DNA from: Variovorax sp. dw_308
GTDB lineage: Bacteria > Pseudomonadota > Gammaproteobacteria > Burkholderiales > Burkholderiaceae_C
DNA: 64,000 nucleotides
Assembly: GCF_019207085.1 (NCBI RefSeq)
Contig: NZ_JAATOM010000014.1
Location: 94,160-158,159 of the forward strand
Direction: 5' to 3'
The translations under genes and the position numbers were made by a program. Of the stretch, positions 54,044-61,379 are shown piece by piece (the first letter of the stretch is position 1; each line of letters begins with the position of its first letter). The notes below the pieces were generated by a model that did not search any database, was not told the origin of the DNA, and worked only from the letters and a program-made list of their open reading frames with translations.

Positions 54044-54661
54044 ATGAACGAACGCTTCGAAGAACTGCTCCCCTGGTATGCCAACGGCACGCTGGGCGCC
54101 GAAGACCGGGCCTGGGTCGATGCCTACCTTGAACAACATCCCGAGGCCCGCAGCGAACTGGAGTGGTACCACTCGCTGCAGGCCAAAGTGCAGGAAAACG
54201 CGCCTGCGGTGCCGGCAACGATCGGCCTGGCGCGCACCATGCGCCTGATCCAGGGCGACCGGCCGACCATTGCGGAGCGCATCGGCGCCTTCTTCGGCAA
54301 TTTCGGCATGCGCCCGAGCTATGCGCTGGCCGCGCTGGCGGTCGTGGCGGTGCAAGGCGGCGTGATCGTCAGCCTGCTGGGCGACGCCCGCGACAGCGCC
54401 GACGAGATCCGCGCGCTGCACTCGATCCGCGTCGAGGAAGGCCCGATGCTCAAGATCAGCTTCACGCCCGACGCCAAGGAGGCGGACATCCGGATGCTGC
54501 TGGTGCAGGTGGGCGGCGAACTGGCTGGCGGCCCTGGACAGCTTGGCGACTATTACCTGCGCGTGCCGGCCGGCAGCGAAGCCGCGGCGCTCGCCAAGGC
54601 GAAGGCCGCCCCGATCGTGCAGGAGGCTGCACTGGCCCCGGGCGTGCCGCCCAAGGAGTAG
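54044..54661 (+). CDS. Putative anti-sigma factor (single-pass membrane protein)
   Basis: This 205-residue protein has an N-terminal cytoplasmic domain (RFEELLPWYANGTLGAEDRAWVDAYLEQHPE) like anti-sigma domains of ECF partners but without the zinc HxxxCxxC motif. One membrane helix lies near 91-113 (PSYALAALAVVAVQGGVIV), followed by a periplasmic domain of about 90 residues. Order after the sigma gene and topology support an anti-sigma role. It is 5 bp upstream of the caspase-like gene. Confidence 0.8.
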   Translation: MNERFEELLPWYANGTLGAEDRAWVDAYLEQHPEARSELEWYHSLQAKVQENAPAVPATIGLARTMRLIQGDRPTIAERIGAFFGNFGMRPSYALAALAVVAVQGGVIVSLLGDARDSADEIRALHSIRVEEGPMLKISFTPDAKEADIRMLLVQVGGELAGGPGQLGDYYLRVPAGSEAAALAKAKAAPIVQEAALAPGVPPKE

Positions 54662-54666
54662 CCGCG

Positions 54667-55509
54667 ATGGCCACCCTGCCGACCCGTCGTCTGCTGCTTC
54701 GCGGCGCCCTGGGTGCCGCAGCCCTGCCCTTCTTCGCTCGCGCCATGGCTGCGGCGCCCAATGCCAGCGATGCCGGTTCGCGCATCGCGCTGGTGATCGG
54801 CAACGGCACCTACAAGGCCGCACCGCTCAAGAACCCGCCCGGCGACGCCAGCGCCGTCGCGGGCGCGCTGCGTGGCCTCGGCTATGACGTGACGTTGCGC
54901 CAGAACACGCGGCTGCCGGAGCTGATCGAGTCGCTGCGCGAGTTCTCGATCCGCGCGCCGAAGGCATCGGTGCGCATGCTGTTCTACGCCGGCCACGGGG
55001 TGCAGGTGAAGGGCCGCAACTACCTGGTGCCGGTCGACGCCGATCCGAAGTCGGAAGACGAGATCCAGCAGCAAAGTGCCGATGTCGGTGAGTTCGTCGA
55101 CCGGCTCAGCGCGATCCGCACGGGCACCAACATCGTGGTGCTCGATGCCTGCCGGGTGAACCCGTTTGCAGGCGGCGTCATCGTCGGCCCGGACGGACGG
55201 CGCCTGAAATTCCGCGGCGCGACGCCGGGCGGCCTGGCCACGCTCGATGCGCCCGTGGGCACGCTGGTGGCCTTCTCGACCGCACCCAACGGCGTCGCGC
55301 TCGACGGCGCCAACAGCGAACACAGCGTCTATGCGCGGCACCTGCTGGCCAACATGTCGACGCCGGGGCTGCAGATCGAGCAACTCTTCAAGCGGGTGCG
55401 CATCGGCGTGGCCGAGGACACCGGCCGCGTGCAGGTGCCGTGGGAGTCGTCGAGCCTGACGGCTGATTTCTGCTTCAAGTCGGATGACAAGGGGCGTTGC
55501 GGGATTTGA
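54667..55509 (+). CDS. Exported caspase-like (peptidase C14) protein
   Basis: This 280-residue protein has an N-terminal export signal (TRRLLLRGALGAAALPFF, AMAAAP), then a caspase domain: RIALVIGNGTY, catalytic H110 in YAGHGVQ and C162 in VLDACRVNPF. Bacterial members usually cleave after basic residues; specificity here is unknown. It lies 5 bp after the anti-sigma gene, so it may act in the signalling circuit, for instance by cleaving envelope targets or the anti-sigma protein. That is inference. A second caspase domain is encoded at 62263. Confidence 0.9.
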   Translation: MATLPTRRLLLRGALGAAALPFFARAMAAAPNASDAGSRIALVIGNGTYKAAPLKNPPGDASAVAGALRGLGYDVTLRQNTRLPELIESLREFSIRAPKASVRMLFYAGHGVQVKGRNYLVPVDADPKSEDEIQQQSADVGEFVDRLSAIRTGTNIVVLDACRVNPFAGGVIVGPDGRRLKFRGATPGGLATLDAPVGTLVAFSTAPNGVALDGANSEHSVYARHLLANMSTPGLQIEQLFKRVRIGVAEDTGRVQVPWESSSLTADFCFKSDDKGRCGI

Positions 55510-55559
55510 GTTGCCCGCACTGCCACGCCGTAGGCGCACGGTTTCGGAGGCTGCTTCAT

Positions 55560-56519
55560 TCACGCGTGGTCGGCGATGAATCGCTCCAGCTCGCGCGCAA
55601 AGCGCTGCGGCTCGCTCACATGCGGCGAGTGGCCGGCGTGGGGGTAGATCGAGACCTGCGCATGCTTCACCGTGTCGCGATACCAGGCATCGAGCGGCAC
55701 GCCCGCATAGTGCGGGCTGCGCGCCCCGAGCACGACGAGCAGCGGCGCGTCGAGCCGGGACATTGACGCGCGAAAGTCGGCTTGCGCCATCGATTCGGCG
55801 AGGTCGAGCAAGGGCCTGACATCGATGCGTCCCAGGCGGCGCCGCAGCATCCGTCCCAGCGCCGATTCCACTCCGAGCTGGCGCCGTAGCCAGGCGCCTC
55901 CGAACGCGCCGATTTCGTTCAACAGCGTCTCGGCCAGGTCCTGGCGCGCACCTGCGATCAGCCCCGAGAGCATCGCCGCGCTGCAGCCGCCAAAGAGCCC
56001 CAGGCGCCATTCGTCGTCCGTCACGATGCGCGGCGACTGGTCGACCAGCGCCACCGCGGCCACCCGCTGCGTGCCGTGCCCCTGCAGGTATTGCATCAGC
56101 GTCAGCGCGCCCATCGAATGCCCCACCAGCACCGAGCGTTGCAGGCCGAAGTGGTCGAGCATTTCGGCGAGGTCCATCGCCAATCGGGCCAATGTGATGC
56201 TGCCGAGCACGGGCCGGCAACCGCCATGGCCGCGTGCGTCCCATGCGAGCACGCAATGACGCCGGGCCAGCTGGCGAGCCACCGGCAGCCAGTCACGGTG
56301 CGAGCAGCCGACGCCATGCACCAGCACCAGCGGCGAACCCTTGCCCAGCACGCACACCGGAACGACCTGGCCGTCGCTGGCGGTGAAGGTGTCGTAGTCC
56401 TCCGCACCGGGCGCGCCGAAACCCATCAGTCCGAAGTTGCGCAGCGCGCGCCAGGTGCCACGCAAGCCCGTCAGGTGCGATGGGTGTGGAGGCGGGTCAG
56501 GCGGAGCGCTGTCGGGCAT
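55560..56519 (-). CDS. Alpha/beta hydrolase
   Basis: This 319-residue hydrolase has VHGVGCSHRDWLPVARQLA, GHSMGALTLMQYLQG (Ser nucleophile), a lid domain, LVVLGARSPHYAG (acid region) and PHAGHSPHVSEPQRFAREL (His). There is no signal peptide. It resembles general esterases/haloperoxidase-like hydrolases; the substrate is unknown. It is the only minus-strand gene in this locus and interrupts the sigma-controlled series, so it is probably independently expressed. Confidence 0.88.
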   Translation of the reverse strand: MPDSAPPDPPPHPSHLTGLRGTWRALRNFGLMGFGAPGAEDYDTFTASDGQVVPVCVLGKGSPLVLVHGVGCSHRDWLPVARQLARRHCVLAWDARGHGGCRPVLGSITLARLAMDLAEMLDHFGLQRSVLVGHSMGALTLMQYLQGHGTQRVAAVALVDQSPRIVTDDEWRLGLFGGCSAAMLSGLIAGARQDLAETLLNEIGAFGGAWLRRQLGVESALGRMLRRRLGRIDVRPLLDLAESMAQADFRASMSRLDAPLLVVLGARSPHYAGVPLDAWYRDTVKHAQVSIYPHAGHSPHVSEPQRFARELERFIADHA

Positions 56520-56562
56520 CGCGGGCGATGCTACCCCGGCGTTTCATTTGATTGAAATTTGT

Positions 56563-56592
56563 TTGAACCGATTCCAAACGCGCCGCAACCCA
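56563..56592 (+). promoter_or_regulatory. Putative ECF promoter P2 (TTGAACC-N15-GCAACCCA)
   Basis: TTGAACC (56563-56569) and GCAACCCA (56585-56592) are 15 bp apart, 72 bp before the first repeat-protein ATG. The surrounding DNA is duplicated ahead of the second repeat-protein gene. Confidence 0.65.
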
Positions 56593-56663
56593 TGAGCGGG
56601 AAGGCAAGCAATACCGCAAGCCCCACCGCAAATCCTGTCACTCATCAACCTCTGGAGTTCATC

Positions 56664-57236
56664 ATGCAAATCGTTCGTAAAGCTTCCATCCTCGTGGCCC
56701 TCGGTTTCGCCTTCAGCGGCGCGATGGCGGGCGAAATCTCCGGCTCGACCGTGCTGTCGACCGGCTCGAGCAACGCCGCATCCGGCTTCCTGTCCTCGGC
56801 TGGACAGAACGTCGGCGTGGCCGAGCAAAACGGCAAGATCACCAACAGCACGGTGATCTCCAACGGCGCCAACAACAGCGCCTCGGGCTTCCTGTCGTCG
56901 GCCAACCAGAACGTCGGCCACGCCACGCAAAACGGCAAGATCGCCAACAGCACGGTCATCGGCACGAACCTGAACAACTCGGCTTCGGGCTTCCTCAGCT
57001 CGGCCACCCAGGAAGTGGGCTTCGCCAAGAACAACGGCCAAGTGACGAACTCGACCGTGATCGCCAACGGCGCCAACAACCGCGCCTCCGGCTTCCTGTC
57101 CTCGGCAACCCAGCAGATCGGTGGCGCGCAAGGCAACGGCAAGCTGACCAACTCGACGGTCATCGCGACGACGTCGAACAACTCGGCCTCCGGCTTCCTG
57201 TCCAGCGCAAGCCAAAGCGTGGGCGTTGCCAAGTAA
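56664..57236 (+). CDS. Secreted 34-residue-repeat protein A, amyloid-like
   Basis: This 190-residue protein has a signal peptide (MQIVRKASILVALGFAFSG, cleavage after AMA). Five repeats follow from residue 27: four of 34 residues and a last of 28. The consensus is NSTVI-x5-NN-ASGFLSSA-xQ-x-VG-A-xx-NGK. The mature part is Gly/Ala/Ser/Asn/Thr-rich and, by my reading, has no Asp, Pro, Cys, Trp or Tyr; the Phe recurs once per repeat. Regular polar repeats with Gln/Asn ladders are what functional amyloids (curli-like) or beta-solenoid fibres show. It is nearly identical to the next gene and close to a CsgG/HfaB-like exporter gene. The family is not recognised. Confidence 0.82.
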   Translation: MQIVRKASILVALGFAFSGAMAGEISGSTVLSTGSSNAASGFLSSAGQNVGVAEQNGKITNSTVISNGANNSASGFLSSANQNVGHATQNGKIANSTVIGTNLNNSASGFLSSATQEVGFAKNNGQVTNSTVIANGANNRASGFLSSATQQIGGAQGNGKLTNSTVIATTSNNSASGFLSSASQSVGVAK

Positions 57237-57276
57237 GCACGCGCCGGTCACTCCGGCCCGCTCGACCACCAACCTG

Positions 57277-57310
57277 CCCGCCTGCGCATCCGCGCCGGCG
57301 GGTTTTTTTT
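57277..57310 (+). terminator. Strong intrinsic terminator between repeat-protein genes
   Basis: CCCGCC (57277) pairs with GGCGGG (to 57302), with an inner GCG/CGC stem, followed by eight T residues (57303-57310). It separates the two duplicated genes, so each needs its own promoter, which is what P2 and P3 provide. Confidence 0.85.
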
Positions 57311-57337
57311 CTTTCGAGGCAGCAGCTGCAAATTTCC

Positions 57338-57367
57338 TTGAACCGATTCCGCAGCAGCCGCAACCCA
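57338..57367 (+). promoter_or_regulatory. Putative ECF promoter P3 (TTGAACC-N15-GCAACCCA)
   Basis: TTGAACC (57338-57344) and GCAACCCA (57360-57367) have the same 15-bp spacing, 78 bp before the second repeat-protein ATG. The spacer differs from that of P2 in its 3' half, while both boxes are kept. Confidence 0.65.
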
Positions 57368-57444
57368 TGAACGGGAAGGCAAGCAGTTCCGCAAGCCCCA
57401 CCTTCAATCCCCTGTCATCACTCATCACCCTTCTGGAGATCATC

Positions 57445-58017
57445 ATGCAAATCGTTCGCAAAGCTTCCATCCTCGTGGCCCTCGGTTTCGCCTTCAGTGG
57501 CGCGATGGCCGGTGAAATCGCCAACTCGACCGTGCTGTCGACCGGCTCGACCAATGCCGCCTCGGGCTTCCTGTCCAGCGCCACCCAGAACATCGGCGTG
57601 GCCGAGCAAAACGGCAAGATCACCAACAGCACGGTGATCTCGACCAACGCCAACAACAGCGCCTCCGGCTTCCTCTCGTCGGCCACGCAGAACGTCGGTC
57701 ACGCCACGCAAAACGGCAAGATCACCAACAGCACGGTCATCGGCACGAACCTGACCAACTCGGCGTCGGGCTTCCTCAGCAGCGCCACCCAGGAAGTGGG
57801 CTTCGCCAAGAACAACGGCCAGGTCGTGAACTCGACGGTGATCGCCAACGGCGCCACCAACCGCGCCTCCGGCTTCCTGTCCTCGGCGACCCAGCAGATC
57901 GGTGGCGCGCAAGGCAACGGCAAGCTGACCAACTCGACCGTCATCGCCACCAACTCGACCAACTCGGCCTCCGGCTTCCTGTCCAGCGCGAACCAGAGCA
58001 TCGGCGTCGCCAAGTAA
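57445..58017 (+). CDS. Secreted 34-residue-repeat protein B, amyloid-like
   Basis: This 190-residue protein has the same length and repeat phase as repeat protein A, and by my count differs at about 16 positions. The signal peptide is identical over the first 25 residues. Changes are mostly N/T, S/T/N and V/I swaps, preserving the ASGFLSSA core and the Gln and Gly positions. Such a pair could be major and minor fibre subunits, as CsgA/CsgB are in curli, although both lack the exact curlin motif. It is preceded by its own P3 promoter. Confidence 0.82.
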   Translation: MQIVRKASILVALGFAFSGAMAGEIANSTVLSTGSTNAASGFLSSATQNIGVAEQNGKITNSTVISTNANNSASGFLSSATQNVGHATQNGKITNSTVIGTNLTNSASGFLSSATQEVGFAKNNGQVVNSTVIANGATNRASGFLSSATQQIGGAQGNGKLTNSTVIATNSTNSASGFLSSANQSIGVAK

Positions 58018-58045
58018 GCCAGCTCCCTCGTCTTTCGTCCCCTCC

Positions 58046-58070
58046 CCGCCGGCGCCACCCGCGCCGGCGG
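58046..58070 (+). terminator. GC hairpin after second repeat-protein gene
   Basis: CCGCCGGCGC and GCGCCGGCGG form a perfect 10-bp stem with a 5-nt loop, 29 nt after the stop. The following sequence is C-rich without a T run, so termination may be partial, allowing read-through into the downstream genes. Confidence 0.5.
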
Positions 58071-58092
58071 CCTTCCCCCCAGGAGATCCAAC

Positions 58093-58446
58093 ATGAACGC
58101 CACCTTCGCACGCACCACCCGCATCGTCCTCGTCGCCGTCACGCTGGGCGCCTGCGCCAGTGCATTCGCCGGGGAAGAGCTGCTGGGTGTCGACTCGAAC
58201 TTCCGCGCGCGGATCGCCAAGGAAAAGATCCGCGCGAGCGCACAAGAGCGCAGGCAAGACGAACAGCAGAAGAAGCTGGGCATCAACAACGACAACCAGG
58301 GCTTCGGCCAGAACCCGACCAGCACCTGCGGCAGCCAGAACATCGGCAATGTTGACACCGGCGGGCGCATTGGCGCACAACCGCGCGAGGTGTTCGTGTT
58401 CGCGCCCAACGCGATCAACCTCGTCGGCCGCGGCGGCTGCAACTGA
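58093..58446 (+). CDS. Small exported protein, unrecognised
   Basis: This 117-residue protein has a signal region IVLVAVTLGACASAFAG; LGAC could be a lipobox (C21) or the signal could be cut after AFA. The mature part has a charged helix (FRARIAKEKIRASAQERRQDEQQKK), then a Gly/Asn-rich C-terminal half with TSTCGSQNIGNVDTGGRIG and PREVFVFAPNAINLVG, ending CN. Two cysteines frame the C-terminal part. A GGAG site precedes the ATG. I do not recognise the family; its position between repeat proteins and a CsgG-like gene suggests an assembly accessory. Confidence 0.75.
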   Translation: MNATFARTTRIVLVAVTLGACASAFAGEELLGVDSNFRARIAKEKIRASAQERRQDEQQKKLGINNDNQGFGQNPTSTCGSQNIGNVDTGGRIGAQPREVFVFAPNAINLVGRGGCN

Positions 58447-58476
58447 TCCCCAACCCTTCTGAACAACGGAGATGTC

Positions 58477-60060
58477 ATGAACTCGCCCCTTTTCGTGCGC
58501 GTCCTCGCCCTTGCCGCCGTCGCGACCCTCGCAGGCTGCCAGACGCTCGAGGTCAAGAAGCCCACGGTCGAGCAGACCGCCGAGGTCCGCAAGGGCCCCG
58601 AGGACCGGCCGCAGCGCTCCATCACCGGCTTCTCCCATGCGCTGCGCTGCATGGACACGCTGCTGCTGGACTACGGCGTTCGTGACGTCACCATGCTGAC
58701 CGAGGAAATCACCGACGAAACCAAGAAGCTGAACGCCGGAACGCGCGACATGCTGATCTCGTCGGTGTCCGACATGTCCCGCCGCAGCCGGGCGGTGCGC
58801 CTGGTCGCCTTCGGCAAGGACACGCTGAACGTGGTCAGCTTCCTCGCAACGGCACAGACCACGGCGGCCTACCAGGCGGTCCCGCAATACGACATCAAGG
58901 GTTCCGTCTCGCAGTTCGACGAGAACCTGATCAAGAACCAGAAGGACCTGGGCTTCGGCATCTCGCCCTTCCTCAACCTCGGCGTGGCGCGAGACGCGGC
59001 CTCCAGCATGCTGGCGCTCGACCTCAGCGTGCTGACGACCAGCGACATGGGCGTGCTGCCCGGTGTCACCTCGCGCAATTCGGTGGTGATCCTCAAGCAG
59101 GGCAGCGGCTTCGACGGCGATGCCGCGTATCACAAGTTCGGCATCAACTACAGCATGAACCTGGCCCGTTCCGAAGGCCAGTCGCAGGCGCTGCGCGGGC
59201 TGGTCGAACTGGCGGCGGTGGAACTCATCGGCAAGCTGACCAAGACGCCCTACTGGAGCTGCCTGGGCGTGACCGACCCGAAGGCGAACGACGAGACCAA
59301 GCTCGAGATGTTCGACTGGTATCACTCGATGGCCGCGACGCGCATCGAGCTGATCGCCTACTTCCAGAACCAGCTGCGCCGCCGTGGTTTCTACGACGGC
59401 CCGATCGACGGCCAATTCAATCCGGCCATCGACGAGGCAATCTCCAACTACCGCGCCGCGCTCGGACTCAGCCGCGAGGCACTGCTCAACGAGGAATTCT
59501 TCTACGCCTTCCTCGCGGCCGACCACACGAAGATCGAGCGACCCGCGCAACCGGCGCGCTACGTTGCGCCCGCCGCGGTTGCCGGAGGGCCAGGATCGCC
59601 AGCGGCCCCAACCCCGGCCCCCGCACCCAAGGCGGCGCCGCTGAAGCTGTCGGTGTCGGCCCCGAAGCAGCAGACACGCTTTGCCCGCGGCGAGACCATC
59701 AGCCTCGCACTGCAACCGTCGCAGGACGCGCATGTCTACTGCTACCTGCAGGACGAGGATGCCAAGGTCATCCGCTTCTTCCCGAACCGGTTCGCTCGTG
59801 ATTCCCGGATCGCCGCGGCCCAGCCGCTGACCTTGCCGGGGGCGATGCGCTTCCAGCTCTCGATGAACACGAAGGGCGTGCCCGAGACCATCTCCTGCTT
59901 CGCCACCCAACAGGACGTGATGGCCTCGCTGCCCCAGCAGTTGGTCGGCACCGACTTCGAACCCTTGCCCGGCGCCTCGCTCCAAATGATCCGCGCCGCC
60001 TTCGAGAAAGCCAGCGGCGGCACCCTCGCCCAGGAGAACTTCCATGTACAAGCCAAGTGA
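58477..60060 (+). CDS. CsgG/HfaB-like lipoprotein with PG-binding-like and DUF4384 domains
   Basis: This 527-residue lipoprotein has the lipobox LAGC with C21. Residues about 45-275 resemble CsgG/HfaB outer-membrane secretion proteins (RDMLISSVSDMSRRSRAVRLVAFG; YDIKGSVSQFDENL; SEGQSQALRGLVELAAVELIG). About 285-350 looks like a peptidoglycan-binding-type domain (LRRRGFYDGPIDGQFNPAIDEAISNYRAALGL). A Pro/Ala linker and a DUF4384 domain (RGETISLALQPSQDAHVYCYLQDE) follow. CsgG and HfaB export amyloid or holdfast-anchor subunits through an oligomeric pore. The two repeat proteins upstream are natural clients; this is inference from order and domain. Confidence 0.75.
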   Translation: MNSPLFVRVLALAAVATLAGCQTLEVKKPTVEQTAEVRKGPEDRPQRSITGFSHALRCMDTLLLDYGVRDVTMLTEEITDETKKLNAGTRDMLISSVSDMSRRSRAVRLVAFGKDTLNVVSFLATAQTTAAYQAVPQYDIKGSVSQFDENLIKNQKDLGFGISPFLNLGVARDAASSMLALDLSVLTTSDMGVLPGVTSRNSVVILKQGSGFDGDAAYHKFGINYSMNLARSEGQSQALRGLVELAAVELIGKLTKTPYWSCLGVTDPKANDETKLEMFDWYHSMAATRIELIAYFQNQLRRRGFYDGPIDGQFNPAIDEAISNYRAALGLSREALLNEEFFYAFLAADHTKIERPAQPARYVAPAAVAGGPGSPAAPTPAPAPKAAPLKLSVSAPKQQTRFARGETISLALQPSQDAHVYCYLQDEDAKVIRFFPNRFARDSRIAAAQPLTLPGAMRFQLSMNTKGVPETISCFATQQDVMASLPQQLVGTDFEPLPGASLQMIRAAFEKASGGTLAQENFHVQAK

Positions 60061-60478
60061 TTTCATCAACGGTCGGAAGCAGCACGGCGGTCTCGTGGCC
60101 GCACTGACCGGGGTTGCGGTGGTCGCCGCGGCAGGCATCGCCCTGCAATGGCATCCCGGCGCGACGGCAGGCATCGCGACCACCCGCGGCGACGACCTTG
60201 TCGTGACCCAGGTTCCGCCTGCCCCGCTCCCGCCGCCCCCTGCACCCGCGGCGCCGAGCCGCAAGGTTGCCGGCACCTACCAGCTGCGCTGCTGGCAGTA
60301 CGGCCGCCTGCTGTTCGACGAAGGTCCGGTCACCCTGGGCGCCGAGGCACGGCAAGGCGCGAAGATGGTGGGGACGGATCGCAATGGCGGGGCCCTGTTC
60401 GTCACCGCCGACCTGGGCGGGACGACCTGCCTGGCGCGGCCCTCGCCCCCGCCCCCGAACCTCGCCATGCCCCGCTGA
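60044..60478 (+). CDS. Small membrane-anchored protein, unrecognised
   Basis: This 144-residue protein has one N-terminal membrane helix near 15-34 (GGLVAALTGVAVVAAAGIAL), a Pro-rich linker (PPAPLPPPPAPAAP) and a short C-terminal domain (KVAGTYQLRCWQYGRLLFDEG ... GTTCLAR) with two cysteines. The ATG lies 17 nt inside the end of the preceding gene, indicating translational coupling. Type II topology would put the small domain in the periplasm. No family recognised. Confidence 0.75.
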   Translation: MYKPSDFINGRKQHGGLVAALTGVAVVAAAGIALQWHPGATAGIATTRGDDLVVTQVPPAPLPPPPAPAAPSRKVAGTYQLRCWQYGRLLFDEGPVTLGAEARQGAKMVGTDRNGGALFVTADLGGTTCLARPSPPPPNLAMPR

Positions 60479-60582
60479 AGGAAGGTATGAATCTTTCTAC
60501 CGCGGACGCCGACCTCGACGCCCTCGCTACGAAATCCTCACACCTTTGTTCGGGCATCGCCCACCTCGAAAGGAGCCGCACC

Positions 60583-61317
60583 ATGAACCATCTTTCTCCC
60601 GCGTTCCCGGTGCGGCGCTTGCCGCGAGCCGTGGCCCTGGCGGCCGCCTGCATCACGGTGATCGCCGCCACCTTTTCCGGGCCGGCGAAGGCGGAAACCG
60701 AAAGCCGCAACGTCGCCGACTTCGACGAGGTGGTGTTCGCGGTGGCCGGCGAGGTCAGCATCGAACAGGGCGCGGGTGAATCGCTCTCCATCGAAGCCGA
60801 ACCCAAGGTGCTGCGCAAGATCACGGCCGAGATCCACGACCGGCGCCTGGTCATCGGCCTGTCGCCCGGCAAGGTCGAGACGCAGCAACCGATCCGCATG
60901 AAGCTGAGCGTGCGCAACCTGCGCGCCTTCGAGTCGCGCACCACTGGCACGATCGGCATCGGCGCGCTGCGCGGCGACACGCTTTCGCTGGTGCTCGCGG
61001 GCGGCGGCTCGATCCGCGTCGACCGCCTGGAGAACGCGCGCAGCCTGGATGTGCGGATCTCGGGCTCAGGCGAGGTCACGATCGGCGGCGGCAAAGTGAC
61101 GGCGCAGAAACTTTCCATCACCGGCAACGGCAGCTATTCGGCGCCGCGGCTCGCCAGCGAGCAGGCCGACGTCACCATCAGCGGCAACGGCGAAGTGCAG
61201 CTCGCCGCCAGCGCCACGCTGGCCGTGCGCATCAGCGGCATCGGCAATGTGCGCTACCACGGCGACCCGGCCGTGACACGTTCGGTCCAGGGCATCGGCT
61301 CGATCGAAAAAGATTGA
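60583..61317 (+). CDS. GIN-domain (DUF2807) exported protein
   Basis: This 244-residue protein has a signal peptide ending AKA at 37, then a repetitive beta-helix-like domain typical of DUF2807 (GIN, putative auto-transporter adhesin head): VSIEQGAGESLSIEAEPKVL, VRNLRAFESRTTGTI, VLAGGGSIRV, VRISGSGEVTIGGG, ITGNGSYSAP and ISGNGEVQLAAS. The function of this domain is unknown; it may pack as a right-handed helix. AAGGAG precedes ATG 60583. Its stop codon overlaps the -35 box of promoter P4. Confidence 0.88.
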   Translation: MNHLSPAFPVRRLPRAVALAAACITVIAATFSGPAKAETESRNVADFDEVVFAVAGEVSIEQGAGESLSIEAEPKVLRKITAEIHDRRLVIGLSPGKVETQQPIRMKLSVRNLRAFESRTTGTIGIGALRGDTLSLVLAGGGSIRVDRLENARSLDVRISGSGEVTIGGGKVTAQKLSITGNGSYSAPRLASEQADVTISGNGEVQLAASATLAVRISGIGNVRYHGDPAVTRSVQGIGSIEKD

Positions 61318-61343
61318 ACCGGCCAGGCGGCACGCGCAACCCA
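61314..61343 (+). promoter_or_regulatory. Putative ECF promoter P4 (TTGAACC-N15-GCAACCCA)
   Basis: TTGAACC (61314-61320) overlaps the preceding stop codon, and GCAACCCA (61336-61343) follows after 15 bp, 37 bp before the OmpA-like ATG. Spacing is identical to P1-P3 in an otherwise unrelated sequence, the strongest argument that the motif is functional. Confidence 0.65.
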
Positions 61344-61379
61344 TGGGTGTTGACGAAACCACCCCCCAAGGAGTCCGCA

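Larger units (their letters stand above)
56563..58017 (+). repeat. Tandem duplication of promoter plus repeat-protein gene
   Basis: Unit 1 (about 56563-57236) and unit 2 (about 57338-58017) share promoter, leader (GGGAAGGCAAGCA and GCAAGCCCCACC blocks) and gene. Within each gene a 102-bp unit encoding 34 residues is repeated four and a fraction times, starting at 56742 and 57523. The terminator between the units is not duplicated in the same form. Confidence 0.85.

Noticed and set aside
53787..54047. Small 86-codon frame between sigma and anti-sigma genes
   Set aside because: It spans promoter P1, has no ribosome site, and its translation shows no features. It is more likely leader sequence of the anti-sigma transcript.
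56742..58014. CRISPR-like regular repeats
   Set aside because: The 102-bp periodicity is in frame, the translated repeat is conserved, and there are no unique spacers.
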